This document shows positions 39,656 through 49,075 of a DNA stretch of 64,000 bases, piece by piece; positions within the stretch are counted from its first letter, which is position 1, and each line of letters starts with the position of its first letter. The position numbers were made by a program, and so were the translations under genes. This stretch comes from Streptomyces sp. NBC_01716 (GTDB lineage Bacteria > Actinomycetota > Actinomycetes > Streptomycetales > Streptomycetaceae). Location: positions 7,378,001-7,442,000 of the forward strand of contig NZ_CP109181.1 in NCBI RefSeq assembly GCF_036248275.1, read 5' to 3'. Below the pieces are notes generated by a model, which did no database searches, was not told the origin of the DNA, and saw nothing but the letters and a program-made list of their open reading frames with translations.

Positions 39656-42600
39656 GTGGCCGGACCGGAAGTCGTCGGACGCACCCGGGTCAGCCTCATC
39701 CCGGACCTCAGCACGTTCGGCGACCGCCTCCGCGTCGAGCTGCCCCCCATCGCCCTCAAGGCTGGCGAGACCGCTGGTGATGCCCTATCTGATGCCATCG
39801 GCGCACGGCTCAAGATCGGTGTGCCTGACGGTTTCAAGGATGCCGCCAAGCTGATCGACCCTCTCGCCACCAAGGCGGGCGTCAGCGCCGGAGATGCGTT
39901 CGCTGACGCCTTTGAGGTGAAGGTCAAGGCCAGCCTCGCCAAGATGACACTGTCGGCCTCCGTCAGTGTCGACCTCGATACGAAGACCGCCGAGGCCTCA
40001 CTCACCAAACTCACGGCCGACCGCGTCGTCAAAGTCACCGCAAGCCTCGATGACGAAGTCGCCAAAAAGGCACTCACGAAGCTGACCGCCGATCAGACCG
40101 TCAGCATCGCTGCGAGCCTGGACGACGCGACAGCCAAGAAGGCCCTCGACAAGCTGACAACCGGTCGCACCATCGACATCACGGCCAGCCTCGACGAGGC
40201 CGTCGCGAAAGCGGTTCTCGTCAAACTGACCGCCGACCGCACAGTCAAGATCACTGTCGACCTCGACGCTAAGGCCGCCGAGACCGCCCTGGGGAAGCTC
40301 ACCAGGGACAGCACCATCAATGTCGATGTCGCGGCGACGATCAACGACGCGGCGTACAAGAAGGTCGAGAAGGCCCTCGACAAGCTCACCGCCGACCGCA
40401 ACGTCAACATCCGCCCCATCATCGACACCCGCGTCGCCGCCGACGAACTCCGCAACCTGTCCCGCCGCCAGCGGGTACGCATCGGCGTCGACGTCGACAC
40501 CAGGGTCGCCGCCGCAGACATCGCCAATCTCACCCGGCGCCGCGAAGTCGGAGTCACCGCACAGGCCGACACCGCCGGGGCGAACACTGCGCTCGCGTTC
40601 CTGACACGCAACCGCACCGTCGACATCCGCGCCCGGCTCCTTGGGCTCGGTGCGCTCACCGCGGCCCTTGGCGCCCTCGGGGGTGGTGGTGGGAGTGGTG
40701 GCGGCATGGGCATGCTGTCCAGCCGCATCCTTGCGATAGCGGCAGCAGCCCTCCTCGCCCTGCCGCAGGTGGCCGCCCTGGGGTCGTCCATCGCCCAGAT
40801 GGGCCCGCTCGCCGCGGTCGCAGCACCGGCAATCCTCACCCTCATCGGCGCGTTCGCCGCCATCAAGCTGGGCGCCTCCGGCATCGGCGACGCCATCAAG
40901 GCCGCATTCACCCCGGTGCCGGCCGAGGCTAAGGCTGCGGCGACCGCCACCCGGCAGGTGGAGACGGCGCAGCGCGGCCTGGCGAACGCGCAGCGCGGTG
41001 TCACCGACGCAGAACGCTCCCTGTCGCAGGCGCAGCGCGCGGCCCGCGCCGTCCAGGCAGAGTTGTCCGCCGCACGCAGGCAAGCCGCGCGTGACCTGGA
41101 GGACATGAACCAGCGCCTCCGACAGGGCTCGCTGGATCAGAAACAGGCCGCACTCGATGTCTCACAGGCCGAACTTGACCTTCAGAATGTTCGCACCGAC
41201 CCTGCCGCCACCCAGCTCCAAATCCAGCAGGCCGACCTCGCACTTCAGCGGGCCAGGGCGGCGGCCGAGGAGCAGGCCCGGCAGCAGAAGCGACTCCAGG
41301 TCGACACGGCCGCCGCCAACAAGGCCGGGGTGTCCGGGTCTGACGCCGTGGTGCAGGCGCGGGAGCGCATCCGGGCTGCGGGCGAGCAGGTCGAGGAGCG
41401 GGAACGCGGCGTCGCCGACGCACACCGCGCCGTTGCCGATGCGGCCCGAGCGGTAGCCGACGCGCAGTCCAGTGCGGCAACGCAGACATCGGCCCTCGAT
41501 ACCGCCCTGGCCAAACTCTCCCCGAACGCCCGCCAGTTCGTCGGCATCCTCCAGTCCATGGCCCCTGCCTGGCGGGCCATGCGCCTCGACGTGCAGGACG
41601 CGTTGTTCGCCGGGCTCGGTACCCGCCTCCAGCAGGTCGGTGGCCAGGTGCTGCCGACAGTACGCACCGGAGTCGTCGGACTGTCCGGCGTGTTCAACAC
41701 GATGGGCAAGGAAGCCCTCACCGCCGTCGGCAACTTGGAGAAGACAGGCCAGCTCAAGGGCACGTTCGACGTCATCCGCAACGGCCTCGGCAACCTCGCC
41801 CAGATCCCCGGCCAGATCGTCACCGGCCTCGCCCAGCTCACCATCGCCGCCGGGCCGGCATGGGACCGCATCACCGCGGGCGCCGGGAACGCCATGGACC
41901 GGGCCATGGACAGCCTGGCCGCAGGCCTGGAGAACGGTTCCCTCGAAGACGCCATCAGCACTGCCCTCGATGTGGCAGTCCAGTTCGGTGGGGTCCTCGC
42001 CGACTTGGGCGGCATCTTCTCCAACGTCTTCGGTGCCGCGGCGGCCGGTGGCGGGGACTTCTTCGCAGTCGTCGGCGCCGCACTGGAGGAGATCCGCCGC
42101 GTCACCGCACTGCCGGAAGTGCAGTCCGCACTGACCGCCATCTTCACCGCAGTACAGGCCATCGCCTCACTGCTCGCCGGCACCCTGGGCGCGGTCATTC
42201 AGGCGGTGCTGCCCCTGTTTGCCGCACTGGCCCCGGTTGTGACGTCCCTGGCCGAGGCGCTCACACCGGTGCTTGTGCTGCTGGCCCAGTCGCTCGGCCA
42301 AGCCTTGATGCCGATCATCAACGCGCTGCTGCCGGTGATCGGGCTGATCGGCAACGGGATCATCAGCATCGTCACCGCGCTGACGCCGCTCTTGGAGCCG
42401 ATCGGGTTCCTGCTCGGGGCGATCATTGAGGCCCTGGCCCCCGTCCTGGCGACGGTTGTCGGTGTGATCGTGCAGCTGGTGCAGGCGGTCTCCGGTCCGC
42501 TCGGCATCGTGATCGCCGCACTGATCCCCGTGGTGCAGTTGGTCGGCGATCTCATCGCCCAGGTCTTCGAGGCGATAGCCCCGGTCCTGACCCCGTTGAT

Positions 42601-45600
42601 CGGTCTGTTCGCGCAGATCGCCGGGGTGATGGCCGGACTTTTCGCCACAGCGATCAAGGCCCTGATCCCGGCGCTGATGCCACTCATCCCGGTGATCATC
42701 CAGGTTGTTGAGATCCTGGTACAGCTCCTGACCGCCGTCCTGACACCACTCGCACCGGTCATCTCCCAAATCGCCGGGCTGTTCGGTCAGTTCCTCGGCA
42801 CGGCCATGCGGGCGCTTGCTCCGATCGTCGGACAGATCGCAGGGCTGTTCCTTCAGTTGCTGCCGACGCTGATGCCGCTGATCCCGGCAGTGGTCGACCT
42901 GGTCATGGCCGTACTTCAACTGCTGCCGGCCCTGTTGGAGCTGGCGCTGTCGGTGATCGTGCCGCTGATGCCGCTGCTCGTGCAGCTGGCAGGACTGCTG
43001 ACCGGGGTGCTGGGTGCGGCGCTGAAGTTCTTGATCCCCATTGTGGTGTGGGTCATCGAGATGGTGACCAAGCTCGCGACGATCGTCGTAAAGATCGTCA
43101 CGAAGATCATCGATGGGTTCAAGCACCTCTTCGACGTCCTCCTCGGCCACTCGATCATCCCCGACATTGTCAACGGGGCCGTGCGCTGGTTCACCAGCCT
43201 CCGTGACAAGGCGCTCGGTATCTTCCGTGCGGTCCGCGACGGCGTTGTTCGCGCCTGGCAGTCCCTGTGGAACGCGGTCAAGTCCACGGCCACCAACGCG
43301 TGGGCCGCCGTCCGCAAGGGCCTGGACAAGTTCGCCGACGGCATGAGAGGCGCCTTCGAGACCCTGAAGAAGGGCCTCGGGAAGATCTGGGACGGTCTCA
43401 AGGCCCTGGTGAAGGCGCCGATCAAGTTCTGGATCGAGACGGTCTACAACAAGGGCATCGTGACGGTTTGGAACAAGACCGCCGCGAAGATCCCCGGGGT
43501 CCCCGATCTCAAGCCCATGAGCATGCCGAAGGGCTTCGCCCGCGGCGGCATCCTCCCCGGCCAGTCCTCGTGGCGCGCCGGCGACGACCAGTTGGTGCCC
43601 ATGCGCCGCGGCGAGGGCGTGTACGTGTCCGAGGCGATGCGTGACCCGTATGAGCGGGCCCGCCTGCACGCGGTCAACCAGGCCGCCATGCAGGGAAAGT
43701 CGCTGCGCCAGTTCCGCGGTTACGCGTTCGGTGGGATCGTCGACTCCATCGGCGACGCCGTGGGCGGGGCGCTCAGTAAGGGTGCGGACGTGGTTCGCGG
43801 CGGGTTCGCCGACCTCGCTGAGGCGGCGTTCAAGCCGCTGAAGTCCGGCATCAAGAAGACCCTGGGCACCAACAAGAACACCTACCAGGGCATGATCGGG
43901 CAGGCCCCCATCGGGCTGATCGACAAGGTGATCGACTTCATCCGGGGCAAGGACTTGCCGCCGGAGGGTACCGGCCAGTGGGCCAAGCCCGTCAACGTTC
44001 CCTACGGCACCCCGTTCGGTAAGGCCGGGCTCATGTGGTCGTCGGGCCGGCACACTGGTCTGGACTTCCCCGCGAAGACCGGCACCCGCATCGGGGCCGT
44101 CGACAGCGGGCAGGTCCGCTCCCGCACTTCCGGCGGGCCTTACGGGCAGCACATTGAGATCAGCCACGGCAGCGGCCTCACCTCCCTGTACGCGCACATG
44201 TCGGCGATGCTCGCCAAGGCCGGGGCGGATGTGAAACGCGGCCAGCAGATCGGCCGCGTCGGTGCCACCGGCAACGTCACCGGCCCGCACCTCCACTTGG
44301 AAGCGCGCATCAACGGCCGCGCGGTCGACCCGATGCGTTACCTCGAAGGCGGCACCGGCGGTTCGGCAGGCAAGGGTGTGGAGCGCTACCGGGGCATAGT
44401 CAACCAGGCGATCCGACAGGTGGGCCAGTCGCTGTCCCTGGTCAACACAACGCTGCGCCGCATGAACCAAGAGAGCGGCGGCAACCCCAAGGCGGTCAAC
44501 CGCAACGACATCAACTGGATCAACGGCACACCGTCCGTGGGCCTCATGCAGGTCATCCGGCCCACGTTCAACGCCTACGCCGGCAAGTACCGGAACACCG
44601 GGCCGAAGCTCTACGGGGTCTCGACCGACCCGTTGGCCAACATCTACGCCTCCATGAAGTACGCCCTGTCCCGCTACGGCAGCTTGTCGAAGGCGTACAA
44701 CCGCATCGGCGGCTACGAGTCCGGTGGTACGGCCCGGCCGGGTGAGCTGGCCTGGGTGGGCGAGCAGGGCCCGGAGCTGATGCGGGTCTTCGAGGGCGGG
44801 GTGCGGATCTTCAACGCCCGCCAGTCCGCCCACATGGCCCGCACCATGGGGCAGCCGATCCCCGGCTACGCCTCCGGCGGCACCATCACCGTTGCCGGGC
44901 GAAGAATCGATACCGGGCCGGTGAAGGCGTCCGTGGGCGGCGACTTCCTCAAGCATCTGGCCGGGACCGCGGCGGCCATCAACACGGCCATGAACAAGGT
45001 TGCGACGGCGTTGAAGAACGCGTTCAAGGGTGTCAAGACCACCCTGGACGACAAGCTGATCAAGCAGGTCAACACCCAGAACGCGCAGTTGAAGAAACTG
45101 GCCGCCGACCGGGACAAGATCCGCTCCACCATCGCTACGGCCACCACGTTCGCCACCGAAACCAGCGCCGGTGCAGCCAACTTCACCAGCCTCACTGGGC
45201 TGCCCAACGGCGGGCTGCCGTTCGGTGCCGACGGCATCCTCAACGGGCTCAACGTGCGCCTCGGCCAGCTCAAGACGTTCGGCGCCAACCTGACCATCCT
45301 CGGCAAGCGCGGCCTGTCGAAGGATCTCATCGGGCAGATCATCGCCGCCGGACCCGACCAGGGCGCCCCGTATGCCGCCGCCCTGGTCAAGGCCACCGAC
45401 TCCCAGTTGAAGTCCATCAACTCGACTCAGGCGGCCATCGGCAAGGCCACCACCGCCTACGGGCAGTCCGCCGCCAACGCCATGTACGACGCCGGAACCC
45501 AGTCCGGCAAGGGATTCCTATCCGGGCTGAAGTCCCAAGAGGCGTCGATCGTCAAGGCGATGGCCGACCTGGCGAAGAAGATCCAGAAGACCATCAAGGT

Positions 45601-45910
45601 CGAACTGAAGATCAGCAGCCCGTCAAAGGTCACCAAAGCGCTCGGCCGCTTCACGGGCCTCGGGTACGCCCAGGGCATCCGCGAGACCGTCCCCCAGGCC
45701 GCCGCAGCAGCCTCCACCATGGCCGCTGCGGTCCGCTCCACCACCGGGGTGGGCGCGTCCCGCATCGTCACCAACCAGGTCAGCAACCAAGGCGGCGACC
45801 GGATCCTCCAGTACAACGCCCTCGTTCGGGAGCAGGCGTCACCACAGTCCATCCAGGCGGCCCTGGCCATGGAGGAACTCCTCCTGCGCCCCGTGATGAG
45901 CGGAGCCTGA
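39656..45910 (+). CDS. Tape measure protein with peptidase M23 and lytic transglycosylase domains
   Basis: A 2084-residue tail-length ruler. Residues about 100-330 contain some nine diverged repeats of about 35 residues built on KLTADRxVxITASLD. A Gly-rich linker lies near 342-353 and coiled coils at about 430-610. Hydrophobic helices run at about 835-1125. An M23 endopeptidase domain spans about 1455-1563, with H1466, D1470 and H1545-x-H1547 as zinc ligands. A soluble lytic transglycosylase-like domain spans about 1577-1690, with likely catalytic E1606 in MNQESGG. The two enzymes would open peptidoglycan during DNA entry. GTG start. Confidence 0.93.
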   Translation: MAGPEVVGRTRVSLIPDLSTFGDRLRVELPPIALKAGETAGDALSDAIGARLKIGVPDGFKDAAKLIDPLATKAGVSAGDAFADAFEVKVKASLAKMTLSASVSVDLDTKTAEASLTKLTADRVVKVTASLDDEVAKKALTKLTADQTVSIAASLDDATAKKALDKLTTGRTIDITASLDEAVAKAVLVKLTADRTVKITVDLDAKAAETALGKLTRDSTINVDVAATINDAAYKKVEKALDKLTADRNVNIRPIIDTRVAADELRNLSRRQRVRIGVDVDTRVAAADIANLTRRREVGVTAQADTAGANTALAFLTRNRTVDIRARLLGLGALTAALGALGGGGGSGGGMGMLSSRILAIAAAALLALPQVAALGSSIAQMGPLAAVAAPAILTLIGAFAAIKLGASGIGDAIKAAFTPVPAEAKAAATATRQVETAQRGLANAQRGVTDAERSLSQAQRAARAVQAELSAARRQAARDLEDMNQRLRQGSLDQKQAALDVSQAELDLQNVRTDPAATQLQIQQADLALQRARAAAEEQARQQKRLQVDTAAANKAGVSGSDAVVQARERIRAAGEQVEERERGVADAHRAVADAARAVADAQSSAATQTSALDTALAKLSPNARQFVGILQSMAPAWRAMRLDVQDALFAGLGTRLQQVGGQVLPTVRTGVVGLSGVFNTMGKEALTAVGNLEKTGQLKGTFDVIRNGLGNLAQIPGQIVTGLAQLTIAAGPAWDRITAGAGNAMDRAMDSLAAGLENGSLEDAISTALDVAVQFGGVLADLGGIFSNVFGAAAAGGGDFFAVVGAALEEIRRVTALPEVQSALTAIFTAVQAIASLLAGTLGAVIQAVLPLFAALAPVVTSLAEALTPVLVLLAQSLGQALMPIINALLPVIGLIGNGIISIVTALTPLLEPIGFLLGAIIEALAPVLATVVGVIVQLVQAVSGPLGIVIAALIPVVQLVGDLIAQVFEAIAPVLTPLIGLFAQIAGVMAGLFATAIKALIPALMPLIPVIIQVVEILVQLLTAVLTPLAPVISQIAGLFGQFLGTAMRALAPIVGQIAGLFLQLLPTLMPLIPAVVDLVMAVLQLLPALLELALSVIVPLMPLLVQLAGLLTGVLGAALKFLIPIVVWVIEMVTKLATIVVKIVTKIIDGFKHLFDVLLGHSIIPDIVNGAVRWFTSLRDKALGIFRAVRDGVVRAWQSLWNAVKSTATNAWAAVRKGLDKFADGMRGAFETLKKGLGKIWDGLKALVKAPIKFWIETVYNKGIVTVWNKTAAKIPGVPDLKPMSMPKGFARGGILPGQSSWRAGDDQLVPMRRGEGVYVSEAMRDPYERARLHAVNQAAMQGKSLRQFRGYAFGGIVDSIGDAVGGALSKGADVVRGGFADLAEAAFKPLKSGIKKTLGTNKNTYQGMIGQAPIGLIDKVIDFIRGKDLPPEGTGQWAKPVNVPYGTPFGKAGLMWSSGRHTGLDFPAKTGTRIGAVDSGQVRSRTSGGPYGQHIEISHGSGLTSLYAHMSAMLAKAGADVKRGQQIGRVGATGNVTGPHLHLEARINGRAVDPMRYLEGGTGGSAGKGVERYRGIVNQAIRQVGQSLSLVNTTLRRMNQESGGNPKAVNRNDINWINGTPSVGLMQVIRPTFNAYAGKYRNTGPKLYGVSTDPLANIYASMKYALSRYGSLSKAYNRIGGYESGGTARPGELAWVGEQGPELMRVFEGGVRIFNARQSAHMARTMGQPIPGYASGGTITVAGRRIDTGPVKASVGGDFLKHLAGTAAAINTAMNKVATALKNAFKGVKTTLDDKLIKQVNTQNAQLKKLAADRDKIRSTIATATTFATETSAGAANFTSLTGLPNGGLPFGADGILNGLNVRLGQLKTFGANLTILGKRGLSKDLIGQIIAAGPDQGAPYAAALVKATDSQLKSINSTQAAIGKATTAYGQSAANAMYDAGTQSGKGFLSGLKSQEASIVKAMADLAKKIQKTIKVELKISSPSKVTKALGRFTGLGYAQGIRETVPQAAAAASTMAAAVRSTTGVGASRIVTNQVSNQGGDRILQYNALVREQASPQSIQAALAMEELLLRPVMSGA

Positions 45911-45911
45911 C

Positions 45912-46856
45912 ATGCCCATCCTCGTCGCGCCCACGATCATCGGTCCGCCGGAGACGCCGGACGGTCCCGGCTGGCCCCCGTACACCAACTCCATGCCGAA
46001 GGTCAGCTTCACCGACCCGACTGGGCTGGTCACGATGCTCACCGACTGGGAGCGCGGATGGGTCGTGCAGACCGGCGCCAAGGGCCTGGACATGCCCACC
46101 TACGCCTTCTCGCAGGACGAGTCACCAGGCATCGACGGATACGAAATCCGGGAGGTCAGAGCCCTCGGGAAAGACATCATCCTGCCGATCGCCTTCTGGG
46201 CCAACGACTCGCGGCAGGCCTACCTTCAGCGCCGCCGCCAGTTCATCCGCTCCGTCAACCCGAAGCGCGGCCCCGGAATCCTCACCCTGACCCAGCCCGA
46301 CGGGGCCGTGCGCACCATTGGTGCCATCTACGCCGGGGGCCTGGAGGGGGATGAGTCCAGGGACGCGGCGGGGGAACGCTGGTGCATCAATGTGATCACG
46401 TTCGCATGCCCGAAGCCGCACTGGATCGGCGGCGAGGTCACCACCGAATGGCGCTCGGCCGTGGACACGGAGTTCTTCCCGTTCCTGCCGCTCAGCGTCG
46501 GCGACTCCCAAGTGCTGGGCGAGGTGGCTGTCGACAACGACGGCGACGACGACGCCTATCCCATCTGGTCGGTGACCGGGCCGGCGACCGGAGTCACCCT
46601 CTCCAACTCGACCACCGGTGAGAGTCTGGCGCTCACCCGCAGCATTGATGAAGGCGACGAGATCGTCATCGACACCCGGCAGCGCCGGCAGAGCGCGCTC
46701 CTCAACGGGGTCACCAACCTGTGGCCCAACATCGACGACGACTCTTCCATGTGGGGACTCGCACCGGGGCTCAATGATCTGGCCCTGGCGGTGGACGGGT
46801 CCAGTGCCGACACCGCCGTCCGCATGACGTACCAGCCCCGCTACCTGGCCGCTTGA
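45912..46856 (+). CDS. Distal tail (Dit-like) protein
   Basis: A 314-residue siphovirus distal tail protein family member: GWVVQTGAKGLDMPTYAF, LPIAFWANDSRQAYLQRRRQF and FACPKPHWIGGE. It occupies the standard place after the tape measure and would form the baseplate hub ring. Confidence 0.8.
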   Translation: MPILVAPTIIGPPETPDGPGWPPYTNSMPKVSFTDPTGLVTMLTDWERGWVVQTGAKGLDMPTYAFSQDESPGIDGYEIREVRALGKDIILPIAFWANDSRQAYLQRRRQFIRSVNPKRGPGILTLTQPDGAVRTIGAIYAGGLEGDESRDAAGERWCINVITFACPKPHWIGGEVTTEWRSAVDTEFFPFLPLSVGDSQVLGEVAVDNDGDDDAYPIWSVTGPATGVTLSNSTTGESLALTRSIDEGDEIVIDTRQRRQSALLNGVTNLWPNIDDDSSMWGLAPGLNDLALAVDGSSADTAVRMTYQPRYLAA

Positions 46857-46867
46857 GAGGAGTACCA

Positions 46868-48043
46868 ATGCATGCGACAGCACTGCGCGTCTACGTCCGC
46901 AACCCGGGCTTGGAGCGGATCGGGCAGGTCGACGACTACGTCTCCCTGAACGCCATCCCCAGGTTCAACGCGATCGGCGCGTTCAGCATGGAGATTGCCG
47001 CCGACTCCGAGAAGGCCCCTCTCCTCGTCGAGGGCAACGGGCTCATCATCCGCACCGCGACAGGCGACCTCGTCGACTCCGGGCCGATCCGCACCGTCGA
47101 CTGGGCTCGCTCCGAATCCGACGCTGGCTCCGGGAAACTCACCGTTAGCGGCATCAGCGACACCGAGGTGCTCGCGCAGTACACGTGCTGGCCCAACCCG
47201 GCCGCCGCGATCGGGTCACAGTCCGACGCCGTATACAAGGTCACCGACACGACCGCCTCGACCGCGATGCGAACCCTGGTCAACCTGAACGCCGGGCCCG
47301 GCGCACTGACCGCACGCAAGAACGCCCTGCTCACCCTCGCGGCAGACACGTTCGTCGGAGCCCCCGTGACCCGAGAGGTCAACCAGTTCGACGGCCTCCT
47401 TGTCGCGTTGCAGGACATTGCGCGGGCCGCTGGTGTCGGGTTCCGTGTCGTCCAGGTCGGCGCCGCCTTGCAGTTCCAGGTGTTCGAACCGGTCGACCGT
47501 TCCGGGACCGCCCGCTTCTCCTTCGGTCTCGGCAACCTCACGGACGCCAACTACTCGACCACACCGCCCACCTGCACCAGGGCGATCGTCGTCGCAGGCG
47601 GGCAGTCGTCACCCCGCGAATGCCGCATGTACGACCGGGCCGACCCGCTGTTCCCTGGCCTGTTCATCGAGCAGTTCATCGATCAAACGGGCACCGACAC
47701 CGCCAGCGTCGACCTCGAAGCGCAGATGGATCAGGCAGCCGAGGAAGCGCTCACCTCGGGTGCCGGGCAAGGCTCCCTGTCGATCAGCCCCATCGACCTG
47801 CCACAGCTCAGGTACGGGCGGGACTACAGCGTGGGCGACACGGTGTCCGCGCAGGTGCGGGGCGTCTGGTACACGGACGTGGTCCGCGAAGTTGCCCTGT
47901 CCTGCACCGCAGCCGAGGGCACCTCCGTGAAAGCAACGGTCGGCACCGGCGACTCGGATGCATCGGCCGTGGCCCGCATCTACTCCTACCTCGCCAAGAT
48001 CAAAACCGATGTGGCCAGACTCAAGACAAGGAAGGCCGCCTGA
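46868..48043 (+). CDS. Gp37-like minor tail protein
   Basis: A 391-residue protein of the siphovirus ReqiPepy6 Gp37-like family, which resembles tail hub/Tal proteins: VYVRNPGLERIGQVDDYVSL at the start, VDWARSESDAGSGKLTVSG in the middle and RYGRDYSVGDTVSAQVRG near the end. ATG 46868 is chosen for gagagga upstream. The five extra codons from 46853 overlap the Dit gene and add nothing. Confidence 0.8.
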   Translation: MHATALRVYVRNPGLERIGQVDDYVSLNAIPRFNAIGAFSMEIAADSEKAPLLVEGNGLIIRTATGDLVDSGPIRTVDWARSESDAGSGKLTVSGISDTEVLAQYTCWPNPAAAIGSQSDAVYKVTDTTASTAMRTLVNLNAGPGALTARKNALLTLAADTFVGAPVTREVNQFDGLLVALQDIARAAGVGFRVVQVGAALQFQVFEPVDRSGTARFSFGLGNLTDANYSTTPPTCTRAIVVAGGQSSPRECRMYDRADPLFPGLFIEQFIDQTGTDTASVDLEAQMDQAAEEALTSGAGQGSLSISPIDLPQLRYGRDYSVGDTVSAQVRGVWYTDVVREVALSCTAAEGTSVKATVGTGDSDASAVARIYSYLAKIKTDVARLKTRKAA

Positions 48044-49056
48044 TGGCCGAGTTCAGCGGGCCGTTCACCGGCTCCCCCATTGCCACCCAGCTCCAGTGGT
48101 CCCGCATGGCCCGCCGCTGGGGACTCGACGGTGTGCACGCCGAAGACCCCGGCAGCACCGCCCTCACCGTCGTCGGCAACAGCACCAGCAAGGTCACCGT
48201 CCGGCCGGGTGACGCCTTCGTGGCGGGCTTCTACTACCACCTAGACGCGAACAAGCTGCTGGACGTCGTCACCAACGCGGGCAGTGCCGCACGCATCGAC
48301 TACGTCGTTCTGCGCGCCGACATGGAAGACGGCGAAGTCACCGCCGAATACAAGACCGGCGGCACCATCGCCCCCACCCTGACCCAGGATGAGACCGGCA
48401 TCTACGAAATCCCTCTCGCCCAGTGCACCGTCGCCGCCGGCTCATCCGTCGTGACCGCCGTCAACGCTTTGGATCGCAGGTGGTTCACGGACCGCGGGGC
48501 CATCGCTGGGGTTTCGGGAGACGGGCGGCCCGCCGCTAAGGGGCAGTTGCGGGTGGAGGGCGCCAGCCTGTATCTCGGCGATGGTGCGGCGTGGCGGTGG
48601 CTTGCCTCGACCGGGCTCGAAGAGGGCTCGTACACACCGGTGTGGAACGCCGGGACCACGGCGTTCCACTGGGGGACCGGGGCAACGAACATAGGCCGCT
48701 ACCAGGTGCGGGACGGCCGGGTCTACCTCAACATCCACGTCGTCGTGACCGGCAACCCCGTCGGGTTGCCAGACCCAATCCAGGTCACCCTCCCGCCGGG
48801 CTACCCGTGCAGCCCCGCACACCGCGGCATCCTCCACTTCAACCTTCAGTCGGTGAACGGGGAAGGCTCCGCAATCGGGTCGGCACTGCTGTTTCCGAAC
48901 GAGACCACCACGAAGATCGCTCGCCTGCGGTACTCAGTCCAGGTCGGCGACACCTCGGACGCCATCCCCAAGTCGGAGAACGTCCTCACCAACTCCCCTT
49001 ACAACATTCGGGCCGGCGACATTCTGACCATCGACGGCTCCTACTGGCTCGCTTGA
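48043..49056 (+). CDS. Minor tail protein
   Basis: A 337-residue protein beginning in a TGATG overlap. The first half (ATQLQWSRMARRWGLDGVHA, VRPGDAFVAGFYYHLD) is typical of actinophage tail-tip proteins. The second half is beta-rich and ends in a possible receptor-contact domain. Exact role unknown. Confidence 0.75.
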   Translation: MAEFSGPFTGSPIATQLQWSRMARRWGLDGVHAEDPGSTALTVVGNSTSKVTVRPGDAFVAGFYYHLDANKLLDVVTNAGSAARIDYVVLRADMEDGEVTAEYKTGGTIAPTLTQDETGIYEIPLAQCTVAAGSSVVTAVNALDRRWFTDRGAIAGVSGDGRPAAKGQLRVEGASLYLGDGAAWRWLASTGLEEGSYTPVWNAGTTAFHWGTGATNIGRYQVRDGRVYLNIHVVVTGNPVGLPDPIQVTLPPGYPCSPAHRGILHFNLQSVNGEGSAIGSALLFPNETTTKIARLRYSVQVGDTSDAIPKSENVLTNSPYNIRAGDILTIDGSYWLA

Positions 49057-49075
49057 CCCCCGAAAGGATCATCAG

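Noticed and set aside
42167..44956. 929-codon minus-strand frame inside the tape measure gene
   Set aside because: Repetitive His/Gln/Asp/Arg translation typical of the antisense of a hydrophobic coding region; the tape measure frame is clearly real.
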